DNA from: JANLVI01 sp031363915
Lineage (GTDB): Bacteria; Vulcanimicrobiota; Vulcanimicrobiia; Vulcanimicrobiales; Vulcanimicrobiaceae
Length of the DNA: 64,000 bases
Reading direction: 5' to 3'
Assembly: GCA_031363915.1 (NCBI GenBank)
Contig: JANLVI010000006.1
Span: 1-64,000 of the forward strand
Shown here: piece after piece, positions 17,825 to 25,796 of the stretch
Position numbering within the stretch: position 1 is the stretch's first letter
Layout of the letters: every line of letters starts with the position of its first letter
Made by a program: the position numbers and the translations under genes
The notes under the pieces: model-generated
Database searches by the model: none
What the model saw: only the letters and a program-made list of their open reading frames with translations
What the model was told of the DNA's origin: nothing

Positions 17825-17831
17825 ATGTGCC

Positions 17832-18111
17832 CTAGGGATAACACGGCACGAGCCGCGCTGTCAAGGCGTCGGTGAACGCGCTCGACGAGAGTGACGCTTC
17901 TCCCGCGGAGACGAGATCCGCGGTTCTGGCGCCCGCGGCGTACGTGGCGCGGACGGCATCCTCGATGACGCGGGCGCTTTCCTCGTCGCCCAGGCTGAAG
18001 CACAAAAGCAGTGCAGCAGAGAGAATCGCCGCCGTCGGGTTGGCGATTCCGCGACCCGCGATATCGGGCGCGGTGCCCGCGAGGTCGAAGTGTTTACGTA
18101 AGGTGACGAGT
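17832..18111 (-). pseudogene. leuB: Remnant of 3-isopropylmalate dehydrogenase (C-terminal ~90 codons)
   Basis: The minus strand reads HFDLAGTAPDIAGRGIANPT followed by AAILSAALLLCFSLGDEES, then a helix ending near DALTARLVPCYP and TAG (plus 17832-17834). GxAPDIAGxGIANPxAAILSAAxLL is the diagnostic C-terminal segment of isopropylmalate/isocitrate dehydrogenases. Going upstream the frame is closed by a stop at about 18112, and the catalytic N-terminal three quarters of the enzyme are absent. The fragment is therefore a truncated relic. Its tail now supplies the promoter of the metY leader. Confidence 0.8.
17835..17864 (-). promoter_or_regulatory. Predicted promoter of the metY leader transcript
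   Basis: On the minus strand TTGACA (plus 17859-17864), 18-base spacer, TATCCC (plus 17835-17840). The leader ATG begins 10 bases after the -10 box, leaving a 5' untranslated region of only a few bases. The promoter lies in the 3' end of the decayed leuB fragment. Box identities and spacing resemble those of the aroF leader promoter. Confidence 0.5.
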
Positions 18112-18261
18112 GCCTACTCGGGGCGTTGCTGCGGAGATGCGCCGTCGAAGTTTCGGCGTCGCGTGCCGAAAAACAGAGGTTTTGCGGGGACTCGGTTGCA
18201 CGCATCTGCAAGGGACAGATCGTTTACCCGATGCCGTTTGGCTCAATCGATAGGAGACCCA

Positions 18262-18549
18262 ATGTTCGTGCTTCCGCTCCTGGCGATTGCATTCGCCTTC
18301 CCGGCCCCCGCTGCCGAGAGCGCACTCGGCCAAGTCATTATTTCAACGAAAATGAGCACCATCTCGGGGATCGTGTCGGTCGTCGGTGAGAAATTGTACC
18401 TCGTCGGAAAGAAACGCTTGCTGCTCACCGTCACCGATCCAGCGATGAAAGATGCGCTGACCGCGGCCAAAGGCAAGCGGCGATCCGTGACCGGAACGCC
18501 AAATCTCGTAAGCGGAACGGGTGCGTTTTTGGTTACGGGAGTGCGGTAA
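18262..18549 (+). CDS. Small secreted hypothetical protein
   Basis: 95 aa. AGGAG lies just upstream of ATG 18262. A signal peptide (MFVLPLLAIAFAFPAPAAES) is followed by about 75 residues with alternating hydrophobic strands (ISTISGIVSVVGEKLYLVG, RSVTGTPNLVSGTGAFLVTG), suggesting a small beta fold in the periplasm or cell surface. No catalytic motif or known family is recognised. It survives intact between two decayed genes. Confidence 0.65.
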   Translation: MFVLPLLAIAFAFPAPAAESALGQVIISTKMSTISGIVSVVGEKLYLVGKKRLLLTVTDPAMKDALTAAKGKRRSVTGTPNLVSGTGAFLVTGVR

Positions 18550-18639
18550 CGTTGGTTTAGCAGGCGCTCCGCTTCAACAAATCTGCAACGCGACGGCTTT
18601 GCCATTTTCGACGTGCGCGATCTTGCGTTCGAGGGTACC

Positions 18640-18943
18640 GAGTTCCGGCGGATCGATCCGATCGAGCCGCGCGTCTGTATGCCGCCCATCGATGTGCCCA
18701 TCATTCAACGCCGATGGTCGACGTGCAGGCCTTCGACGAGAACGGCGTGGATCGACCGTGTCGCGATACCTGCAGTACGGAAAACGTGCGTCAAATCCGG
18801 TGTAAGACGAAGCCTGCGTTTCGGACGCGCCCGGTCGCGTCGCGCTACGGCGTTTCCAGCGTGACATCGTGCATGCGCAAATCCGCGAGCGACTCGCTGT
18901 CGTAAAAACGGAACGGGTCGACACGACCGGCGCTCGTGCTTAG
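18640..18943 (-). pseudogene. Decayed alpha/beta hydrolase of the homoserine O-acetyltransferase-like family
   Basis: Pieces of one protein appear in order but in different minus-strand frames: GRVDPFRFYDSESLADLRMH, then a stop, RDATGRVRNAGFVL, then FDARFPYCRYRDT, VLVEGLHVDHRRW and finally MMGTSMGGIQTRG containing the GTSMGG nucleophile elbow. This is the succession found in MetX-like hydrolases, with the central part deleted and at least two frameshifts plus in-frame stops. After the elbow the similarity fades. The end abuts msrB. Family assignment rests on recalled motif order. Confidence 0.7.
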
Positions 18944-19446
18944 ACGGCTTTGCCTTTGGCGATCCCGCTTGTGAAGCGAAGTGCGACGCCATTCATGCAG
19001 TAGCGTAGGCCCGTTGGCGGCGGACCGTCATCGAAGACATGTCCGAGATGTCCGAGGCAGCGCGAACAGTGGACTTCGGTTCGCGGCATACCGAGCGCGA
19101 CGTCGGTTTTCGTTTGAATCGCATGCGCCAAAGGGGCGTAAAAACTCGGCCAGCCGGTCCCCGAATCGTACTTGGTCTTCGATGCAAAGAGCGCAAGATC
19201 GCAACCCGCGCAGAAATAGGTGCCCGACTTCGTCACGTGGTCGAGGTCGCTTGAAAACGGCCGTTCGGTACCCTCGTGGCGGAGGACGTCGTACGCCTCG
19301 GGTGAGAGTTTTTTGCGCCACTGTTCGTCGCTCAGGGTGTACCCGGACGCATCGGCCGCTCGGCTCGCCCCGCGACGGAGCGAGAAGAAGAGCGCGCCCG
19401 CTCCGGCGATCAGAGCGAGGGAGCCGCGTCGTGAAATCGTTTTCAT
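18940..19446 (-). CDS. msrB: Peptide-methionine (R)-S-oxide reductase, exported
   Basis: 168 aa. ATG 19446 opens a signal sequence with a twin-arginine pattern (ISRRGSLALIAGAGALFF), so the enzyme probably works outside the cytoplasm. The MsrB domain shows the zinc-binding pairs CAGC and CSRC, the SGTGWPSFY loop, and the catalytic cysteine in RYCMNGVALRF. It repairs the R form of oxidised methionine in proteins. It is flanked by pseudogenes on both sides and is intact through all motifs. Confidence 0.9.
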   Translation of the reverse strand: MKTISRRGSLALIAGAGALFFSLRRGASRAADASGYTLSDEQWRKKLSPEAYDVLRHEGTERPFSSDLDHVTKSGTYFCAGCDLALFASKTKYDSGTGWPSFYAPLAHAIQTKTDVALGMPRTEVHCSRCLGHLGHVFDDGPPPTGLRYCMNGVALRFTSGIAKGKAV

Positions 19447-19495
19447 GTCACTACGATAACGGAAACGGACGGCAAAAAGACGTAAGCGCGCCGAC

Positions 19496-20107
19496 ATGCG
19501 ATTCGAACTTGCCCTCCGCGGCGGGGGCGGCGAACCGGTTTCGTTCGAGCGGACGATCCATTCCCATGGCCTCGTGACGTTGCCGCCAAATCGCCAAGCC
19601 GCAAATGAACTCGCCTTGCCTCGGCGTCTTAGTGACGGCTCCCTGACGCTTGCGACCCTGCGCGCGGGACGAGCCGGATTTGCCGACGTCGAGGTCACCG
19701 ATCGCCGCCGGTCGGGGACGTTTGCAGAAGCCGTGCAAGGGAAATTGCGTGCGGTGCCGCGGGGCGACCTGCGCGCGTTTCCAACTCCGCAGGCGATGGC
19801 GGATGCACCTGAATCGTTCTATTGCGAGCGCATGAAGGCCGGGTATCGCGGTGCCTATCTGGGCACGATCGCGGCGGATGTTGCCGCCGGACGGCTCGAC
19901 CTCGAGGCCTTTCCGGGCCTGCTCCGGGGTCGGTCCGTATGCGGCCGCCCACATGCTGCTCCTGCTCGGCCACACACTCCGCTTACTATTATATTCGTCG
20001 ACGCGGCCGAAATACTATTGCGGCACTTTCGCCCGTACGGCCGTTTCGCCGGTCTTGCTTTTTGGCTTTTCATCACGCGCGACTCGATCGACGAGACACC
20101 AACCTGA
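19496..20107 (+). pseudogene. Decayed HhH-GPD DNA glycosylase (3-methyladenine glycosylase-like)
   Basis: The frame opens with MRFELALRGGGGEPVSFERT and HSHGLVTLPPN, the N-terminus of this glycosylase family, but the catalytic middle region is missing. It resumes at RAFPTPQAMADAPESFYCERM and AGYRGAYLGTIAADVAAG. Another frame then carries the helix-hairpin-helix piece GVGPYAAAHMLLLLGH and STRPKYY. The first frame returns with FRPYGRFAGLAFWLFITRD. An internal deletion and two frameshifts break the gene, so base-excision activity from it is unlikely. Confidence 0.8.
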
Positions 20108-20148
20108 GTGCGGAGGTCGGTAGCGGCTCGTCGATAAACGGCGCAACG

Positions 20149-20547
20149 ATGAAGCTGCCGTCGTTTTGGTCGTCGATGCCGTACGTACTCGGACTCGTGT
20201 TTTGCGCGACGGGGATCTTGCACTTCGTGCAGACGAGCGCGTTCACGCAGATCGTCCCGCCTGGATTGCCGAATCCGGTTCTGCTCGTTCAGATCAGCGG
20301 GGTTGCGGAATTCTGCGGCGGCGTTGGAATGTTCGTTCCCACGCTTCGCCGGGCGGCGGGCATCGGTTTGATCTTGCTGCTACTGGCCGTCTTTCCGGCC
20401 AACATCTACATGGCGATCGACTCGGCCCACTTTGCAGCGGTGGGTCCGGCATGGGGCTTCTGGCTGCGTTTGCCGATCCAGTTTGTGTTGATCTGGTTTG
20501 TCGTGCGCTCGGCGCTCATGCCGCAGCAACCCCTCCGTTCCCACTAA
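20149..20547 (+). CDS. DoxX-family membrane protein
   Basis: 132 aa with four hydrophobic segments. FCATGILHFVQTSAFTQIVPPGLP, QISGVAEFCGGVGMFVP and FPANIYMAID are typical of the DoxX/DoxX-like family found with small integral membrane oxidoreductase-associated proteins; the molecular role is not settled. ATG 20149 is chosen over longer upstream frames, which run through the glycosylase pseudogene. The 3' end overlaps the converging small membrane gene by 32 bases. Confidence 0.8.
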   Translation: MKLPSFWSSMPYVLGLVFCATGILHFVQTSAFTQIVPPGLPNPVLLVQISGVAEFCGGVGMFVPTLRRAAGIGLILLLLAVFPANIYMAIDSAHFAAVGPAWGFWLRLPIQFVLIWFVVRSALMPQQPLRSH

Positions 20548-20896
20548 GCGTACGCAGCGCCCGACGTGCTAGCGCTGCGAGTTCCTCGTCGCGTTCTTCA
20601 GCGCACGCAGCGCGTAAGAGCGGTTCGCACCACGCCTCGCCGATTGCGTCGAGTGTCTCGATGAGCGCGCGACGTGCGTCACGGTCGAGTGCGTGCGCGT
20701 CCGCATCGACGAGTAGCGGCCACGACGCTGCGCTACCTACCTCGATCTGCGGACTCGTCTGCGCGGATGTGAGAAGCGATGCGCCGACGACGACGGGCGG
20801 CAACGTCGGTTCGATCCGTGCGCGCGGAACGAAAAGCGCGATCGCCAACAGCGCCGCGCCGAGCATCACGAGCAGCTGCGGTACGGTAAGGCTCAT
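20516..20896 (-). CDS. Hypothetical protein with one N-terminal membrane segment
   Basis: 126 aa. An N-terminal hydrophobic helix (VPQLLVMLGAALLAIALFVP) is followed by a soluble part whose second half is Ala/Glu/Arg-rich and helical (ARRALIETLDAIGEAW, EELAALARRALRTL), possibly one or two HEAT-like repeats. Its start codon directly follows the stop codon of the 961-aa repeat protein, so the two are almost certainly one operon, and the small protein may anchor or assist the large one. No family recognised. Confidence 0.6.
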   Translation of the reverse strand: MSLTVPQLLVMLGAALLAIALFVPRARIEPTLPPVVVGASLLTSAQTSPQIEVGSAASWPLLVDADAHALDRDARRALIETLDAIGEAWCEPLLRAACAEERDEELAALARRALRTLSGNGGVAAA

Positions 20897-23782
20897 TTAG
20901 GCCGCCTCCTCGCGCACGATTGCGAGTGCCTCGACGATCGCATCGAGTGCGCGATCCAAGTCCGGGACGCGCGGCAGCGCGGCGATTTCCTCCGCGAGCT
21001 GGAGCGTCTCGATCAACGTTTCTCGATACGCGCGTAACGCGAGGGTGAGTCGCGGATCGGCGGGGGTCTCGGTACCGATTAGCCGGGCGAGTACGACGAA
21101 CGCCGCCGTTGCGCCGAGCGGCGCTCTGGTAAGTGCATCGACGTGCCCGCGCAGGACCGTACGATCGACGGTCGTGCTTGCGTCGCTCGCATTGCACTCG
21201 CACAGCTCCGGTACGGCATCGAGCGCGGCGATGGCAACGGCGGTTAGCGCCGAGCGTGACGAGAGGTCTTCGAGATCGGTTGGTTCGACGGCGAAGCCGG
21301 GGATACGCAGCTTGATCAGCAACCGATCGAGCACGGCCTTGCGCGCCGTGCGTTCGTGCGAGAACGTGTCGAGGACGGCGAGCGACGCGCCTGGAATTTG
21401 GTCGGCGACGAGCACACGCAGCGCGAGCACGTGTCGAATAACTCCGGGGACGGCGGCAGCGCGCAGATAGCGCACCATCGTCGCGCGTTCGGTAGGCCCA
21501 TAGCTGGTTGCAATGACGAGCGTCGGCGCCGCAGACGGCGCCGACTCCAGTGATGCGAAGGTCGAGGGTTCGAGGGCGCCTGGGGATGCGTCGGCGCGCA
21601 CCGGCACGGGGTCGATTGCAAGACCGACCGCAATGCCGTCAAGTGCGAATCCCAGATCGTCCGGTGCGACCGGGATCGCGGCATTGCCATGGACGATAAC
21701 CGGTGCGGCCTCGAGCACGCGCTCGTCGTTATCGAGCGCGAGACGCAAGGCTCCAAGAAACGGCGTGCCGTCGCCCAGGCTCGTATCGAGCTGCATCGCA
21801 AAGGCAACATCGAGCCGATCGACGGTGACGTTTCGGAGGGTTATTTCGCGGTCGAGCGCGCCCCGTGAACCGGGACCTTCGATCACGCGACGGCCGTTGA
21901 TCGATGTCGAACCGGAAATGTACCGCGCACCCGTGCGTGCGTCGATTCCCAAGGTGATCCGGTCGACGGGTACGCTACCGCGCAACGTGATCGTCGCCGC
22001 ATAGGCGATCGTCTCGCCCGCGATCGCCTCGGTCGTCGCGGTTTGCAGATGTGCCGTGTCGATGCGCACGCACGCCGTCCGGTCGAGCACATGGGGATCG
22101 AGTCGGCGTACGAGACCGCCGCGTGCGCGAACGATTCCGCCGATGGCCGCGCCGTCGCGCAATACCGGCGTTCGGCGATCGTCGACGTGAACGGCTGCGG
22201 TTTTACGATCCCCCGCAGCGATTCGATCGAAGCGGATCGTCGAGGGCGTGATGGTGACGGAGTCGCATGCGAGAATCGTTAGTTCGACGTCGTGGGCATC
22301 ATCGGATCCGCTATTGTGGAGTGTGACGCAAGAGACTCCCTCCGCGTTCGGTGCAAGCCACGAATCGGCGTCGATCGCTGCGTATCCGTGCATCGCAAAG
22401 GCGATCGATTCCAGTGTGAGGGTGGGCGCGTTGTCGGCGTGAATCGCGGCGCCGATCGGCACGCGTGATCCCTCGCCTAGTGCCGGTTCGTTCACGTCGA
22501 TCTCAAACGACTGCGAATCGCCCGCTTCGAGATCACCGACGAACCGTTCGACGGATCCGACGCCGCCCGCTAATGTCGCATGCCCGCTCACGATCAGACG
22601 AACGTTTCGCGCCGCCGCGGTCCCGTCGTTGACGATGGTTGTGAGAATCCGCAGGGTGCCCGTCGCCGGATCGCGAGCGAGTGCGAGGCGCGAACGGTCG
22701 CGCGTGAAACGCGGCTGCGAGGAAATCGTCGTCACGTACTCTGCACGCGCAATCACCTCCGCGCCGACGATCACGTCGACGTCGACTCGCGCATCCGTTT
22801 GATCGGCACAGCCCGCAAGGGAATCGAGTGGAATGCGGACGTCGAGGTCGCTGCCTCCCCCGAGCGTCCCGATCGGGATGAGCGCATCGCGCTCGTCTCG
22901 CCGCGCCGGTGTCGTGCGTGCGCGTCGCGATGCGTGAACGAGCGGTGCATCGAACACGAGCACGCCCCGCCGGTCGATGGCTAGGGCCGGGACGACGCGA
23001 ACGCGCAGTGCTACGTTGCGTATTTCGCGCGATCCGGCGTTTGTTGCACGAAACGTAAGCTGCGCACGCCGGCCCGAGACGAGCGGTTCGCAGGCGATGC
23101 GGCAGTTGGCAAGATCGATCGTTTCGTCGTGCGGACAGGACGCCGGTGCGAGCACGATCGGATCGGTCGCGCTGCACGCGACGCGGACGCCCGCAAGGAC
23201 GACCGCAGCGCCGTCCATTCGGTCGCTCGGCTCGATGTGGCACGTTACGGTCGAGGACTCCCCGACCGCCAGCCGATCGATGGTTACCGCTCCGGGCTCG
23301 ATCGTCGTTCCGAGTGGGGCTGGAATCACGACGAGAACATCGCATGCGCCCGCATCGCCGTCGTTTTGAAGTACGACGGTCGCACGATACAGGCCGCCGT
23401 CGATTGGCTCGATCGCGGCATGCGAACGGTCCAGCCGCGGGCGGCTGATGACCCGCACGATGACGATGTTCGAACCGACGACGCGCCCTGGTGGTGTCGT
23501 AACCTCAGCGACGATTGGGAGGACGGTTCCCGACTCGATCGATGCCGCAAGCCGCGCGCGTAGCCCGATCGTCCGCGTTTCTCCCGGAGCTAGCGGCTCG
23601 AGCTCGATTGCCACCATGCCCTCGGCGCACGTCAGCAGTTCCGGCAAGATAAAGCGGACAGACATCCCGCTCGCCAGGGTCCCGCCCCAATTCGGCACGG
23701 TTAGGCGCACCTCGAGATCGTCGCCGGGCGCGCGATCGCCCGCGGGCTCGACGGTGAGGGAAAATAGCTCTTCACGTCTCAT
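20897..23782 (-). CDS. Giant CARDB/DUF11-like beta-repeat protein without a signal peptide
   Basis: About 961 aa from ATG 23782 (ATG 23800 also possible). Six or more Ig-like repeats recur with the pattern NDG-x-A-x(4)-V followed by PSxIxFDRIAAG or a variant (NDGDAGACDVLVVIP, NDGTAAARNVRLIVSG, NSGSDDAHDVELTIL), as in CARDB or DUF11 adhesion modules. The last 250 residues are mostly helical (LDRLLIKLRIPGF, LQLAEEIAALPRVPD). Such repeats are normally extracellular, yet no signal sequence is visible at either candidate start. It is divergent from a Crp/Fnr regulator and in operon with the 126-aa membrane protein. Confidence 0.7.
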   Translation of the reverse strand: MRREELFSLTVEPAGDRAPGDDLEVRLTVPNWGGTLASGMSVRFILPELLTCAEGMVAIELEPLAPGETRTIGLRARLAASIESGTVLPIVAEVTTPPGRVVGSNIVIVRVISRPRLDRSHAAIEPIDGGLYRATVVLQNDGDAGACDVLVVIPAPLGTTIEPGAVTIDRLAVGESSTVTCHIEPSDRMDGAAVVLAGVRVACSATDPIVLAPASCPHDETIDLANCRIACEPLVSGRRAQLTFRATNAGSREIRNVALRVRVVPALAIDRRGVLVFDAPLVHASRRARTTPARRDERDALIPIGTLGGGSDLDVRIPLDSLAGCADQTDARVDVDVIVGAEVIARAEYVTTISSQPRFTRDRSRLALARDPATGTLRILTTIVNDGTAAARNVRLIVSGHATLAGGVGSVERFVGDLEAGDSQSFEIDVNEPALGEGSRVPIGAAIHADNAPTLTLESIAFAMHGYAAIDADSWLAPNAEGVSCVTLHNSGSDDAHDVELTILACDSVTITPSTIRFDRIAAGDRKTAAVHVDDRRTPVLRDGAAIGGIVRARGGLVRRLDPHVLDRTACVRIDTAHLQTATTEAIAGETIAYAATITLRGSVPVDRITLGIDARTGARYISGSTSINGRRVIEGPGSRGALDREITLRNVTVDRLDVAFAMQLDTSLGDGTPFLGALRLALDNDERVLEAAPVIVHGNAAIPVAPDDLGFALDGIAVGLAIDPVPVRADASPGALEPSTFASLESAPSAAPTLVIATSYGPTERATMVRYLRAAAVPGVIRHVLALRVLVADQIPGASLAVLDTFSHERTARKAVLDRLLIKLRIPGFAVEPTDLEDLSSRSALTAVAIAALDAVPELCECNASDASTTVDRTVLRGHVDALTRAPLGATAAFVVLARLIGTETPADPRLTLALRAYRETLIETLQLAEEIAALPRVPDLDRALDAIVEALAIVREEAA

Positions 23783-23805
23783 GCGTGAGGTAGTGGACAT
23801 CTTTT

Positions 23806-23821
23806 GGCAATACGAGTTGCC
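23806..23821. promoter_or_regulatory. Small inverted repeat between the repeat protein and crp-type gene
   Basis: GGCAA-TACGAG-TTGCC, flanked by TTT on the left and GTAAA on the right, lies midway in the divergent intergenic region. A palindrome with a six-base spacer suits a Crp/Fnr dimer, so autoregulation or control of the divergent gene is possible. The half-site does not match the classic TGTGA or TTGAT. Confidence 0.3.
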
Positions 23822-23864
23822 GTAAAGGGCGCCCGCGCTTGTCTCTCCAATCGCTCGCCTGAAG

Positions 23865-24545
23865 ATGGTCGATGCAACCACGCTCCGGCGAGTCCCGCTC
23901 TTCTCCGATTTCGAGGACACCGAACTCGAGCAAATCGCGGGAACCGTTGCGAACCGTCGCTTCGGCAAGCACCAGTTTATAGTCCGCGAAGCAGAGCCCG
24001 GCGATACGTTCTATATCATCGTCTCCGGGTCGGTCTCGGTGAGCCGGATCGCCCCTGACGGGCGTGAGACGATCCTCTCGATTCTCAAAGAGGGCGATTT
24101 TTTTGGCGAGATGTCGATGTTCGACTCATCGCTGCGGTCGGCGTCGATTAAGACGCTCACCGACGTCGAAGTCGGCAAGATCAATCAGGCCGATTTCTTG
24201 GGGCTGCTCGATCGTAATCCCAAGATCGGTCGGTTGCTCGTCATCGAGCTCTCCGAGCGGCTTCGTGCTGCAAACGCGCTGATTGCCGCGACGACCTCAC
24301 AAGATATTCGCGCACGCCTGGCGTCTCTGTTGCTCAACTTAGCCGAAAATTTCGGAGAGACGGCGACCAACGGCATCCGCATCAGTCTGCGCCTGACCAA
24401 CCAAGAGATGGCGAATATGATCGGCACGACGCGCGAGACGGTCAATCGAACGCTCAACCGCTTCTGGGATGACCAGCTCGTCGATATGCGAACCTCGCAC
24501 GTCGTCGTCGTCAATCAAGAAAAGTTGCGAGCACTTATCCTGTAG
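23865..24545 (+). CDS. Crp/Fnr family transcriptional regulator
   Basis: 226 aa. The N-terminal cyclic-nucleotide-binding fold (LFSDFEDTELEQIAGTVANRRFGKHQFI, AEPGDTFYIIVSGSVSVSRI, GDFFGEMSMFDSSLRSAS) is followed by a dimer helix and a Crp-type helix-turn-helix (LTNQEMANMIGTTRETVNRTLNRF). There are no N-terminal cysteines for an Fnr iron-sulfur cluster, so a small-molecule ligand or no ligand is more likely. It precedes a diguanylate cyclase by 20 bases, suggesting a nucleotide second-messenger circuit, and diverges from the giant repeat protein. Confidence 0.92.
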   Translation: MVDATTLRRVPLFSDFEDTELEQIAGTVANRRFGKHQFIVREAEPGDTFYIIVSGSVSVSRIAPDGRETILSILKEGDFFGEMSMFDSSLRSASIKTLTDVEVGKINQADFLGLLDRNPKIGRLLVIELSERLRAANALIAATTSQDIRARLASLLLNLAENFGETATNGIRISLRLTNQEMANMIGTTRETVNRTLNRFWDDQLVDMRTSHVVVVNQEKLRALIL

Positions 24546-24565
24546 AGATGTAAGCGGAGAAAAGC

Positions 24566-25747
24566 GTGCGGGTGAACGCGGCGGCCATCCTCGAATTCGC
24601 GATCGTATTCGGTGCCCTCGCGTTCGGCGTTACGTGCGCGATCTTCGCGCTACGCACGCGCGCGCAAGCGCTCGGCGACCGGCTTGCGTTGCGCCTGGCT
24701 CTCGCCCGCGAAAGTACCCTGCTCGAGTCCGCCCGGCGCCTCGCCGATGCCTCGCGGCTCTCGGTCGATGCCGTGCGCGGAGCGCTCGATAGCGCGATCG
24801 GTGCGAGCGCACCCGTGGTCGATTTTCTCCTGATTTTCGAAGAGGAAGACGGCGAAATGCGGTGCGTCTACGCCAGTGGTGCACGGGCGGTCTACTTTGC
24901 ACGAGCGTCGCTGCCGCTCGAGGATTGGCGATTCGCGAATGCGCTAACGCACGACCACCACCACATCGTGACCGATCCGCCGGCAGGCGCGGCACTGCAC
25001 CCGGCCGACCGCTCTTTCGGTCTCTTTCCGCTCGCGATGGACGCGGGGCGGCGCGTCGTTCTTTACGCCGCCTCGGCGGGGGCATCGATTGCCGTCTCGG
25101 CGGACACGATCGCCGCAATCGTCGAGCAAGCGCGGCCGGCGTATCGTCTCGCGCTCGAACGCGAAGACGACAAACGACGGGCCGAATTCGACGGCCTCAC
25201 CGGACTTCTGACGCCGCGCGCGTTTCGTACTCGGCTCGCCGATCTTATCGACCGTTCGCGCAGCGATCCACGCGCGCGCATCGCGCTGCTCTTCGTCGAT
25301 ACGGATCATTTTAAGAAGTGGAACGACACGTTCGGGCACGAATCCGGCGATTTGATCTTACGCCAACTTGCGGGGTTGCTCGCGCGCAGCGTGGGCGCTG
25401 ATGAAGACCTCGTCGCGCGCAACGGGGGTGACGAGTTTTGCGTGGTGCTCACCGGGACGGAAAAGGCGGAGGCCGTCGAACGCGCCGTCGCGCTCGGATC
25501 GGCAATCGCGCAAGCCGAGCGAGCGGAATTGCAGCCGTCGGGTATCGCCGGTATGGTCCGGATCACCGCGTCCATCGGCGTTGCAGCACTGCCGACGGAT
25601 GCCGTTACGGCCGCCCAATTGCTCGAACGCGCTGACGCCGCAATGTATCACGCGAAACGGAACGGCCGGGACGGCGTTTCTTACTACGACACGGGTAACG
25701 AACTCCGCCGGGTTGGTTTGGAAAACACTATCCAGAATCCGGGTTGA
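24566..25747 (+). CDS. Membrane-anchored GGDEF diguanylate cyclase
   Basis: 393 aa from GTG 24566 after a GGAGA site. One N-terminal membrane helix (AAILEFAIVFGALAFGVTCAIFAL) is followed by a sensor-like segment of about 150 residues resembling a GAF domain, then a GGDEF domain. DGLTGLLTPRAFRTRL and FVDTDHFKKWNDTFGHESGD precede an intact active site RNGGDEF, so c-di-GMP synthesis is expected. The inhibitory RxxD site is not conserved: the expected arginine position reads Ala (ADED before LVARNGGDEF), so product inhibition may be lost. It follows the Crp/Fnr gene closely. Confidence 0.9.
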   Translation: MRVNAAAILEFAIVFGALAFGVTCAIFALRTRAQALGDRLALRLALARESTLLESARRLADASRLSVDAVRGALDSAIGASAPVVDFLLIFEEEDGEMRCVYASGARAVYFARASLPLEDWRFANALTHDHHHIVTDPPAGAALHPADRSFGLFPLAMDAGRRVVLYAASAGASIAVSADTIAAIVEQARPAYRLALEREDDKRRAEFDGLTGLLTPRAFRTRLADLIDRSRSDPRARIALLFVDTDHFKKWNDTFGHESGDLILRQLAGLLARSVGADEDLVARNGGDEFCVVLTGTEKAEAVERAVALGSAIAQAERAELQPSGIAGMVRITASIGVAALPTDAVTAAQLLERADAAMYHAKRNGRDGVSYYDTGNELRRVGLENTIQNPG

Positions 25748-25796
25748 CATGGTGATTTTCGGGTAATGGACACCGGTCGATCCCCGGAGGTTTGAT

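Noticed and set aside
17646..17830. SAM riboswitch upstream of metY
   Set aside because: No SAM-I, SAM-II or SAM-IV core motifs seen; instead a short ORF and alternative hairpins fit attenuation.
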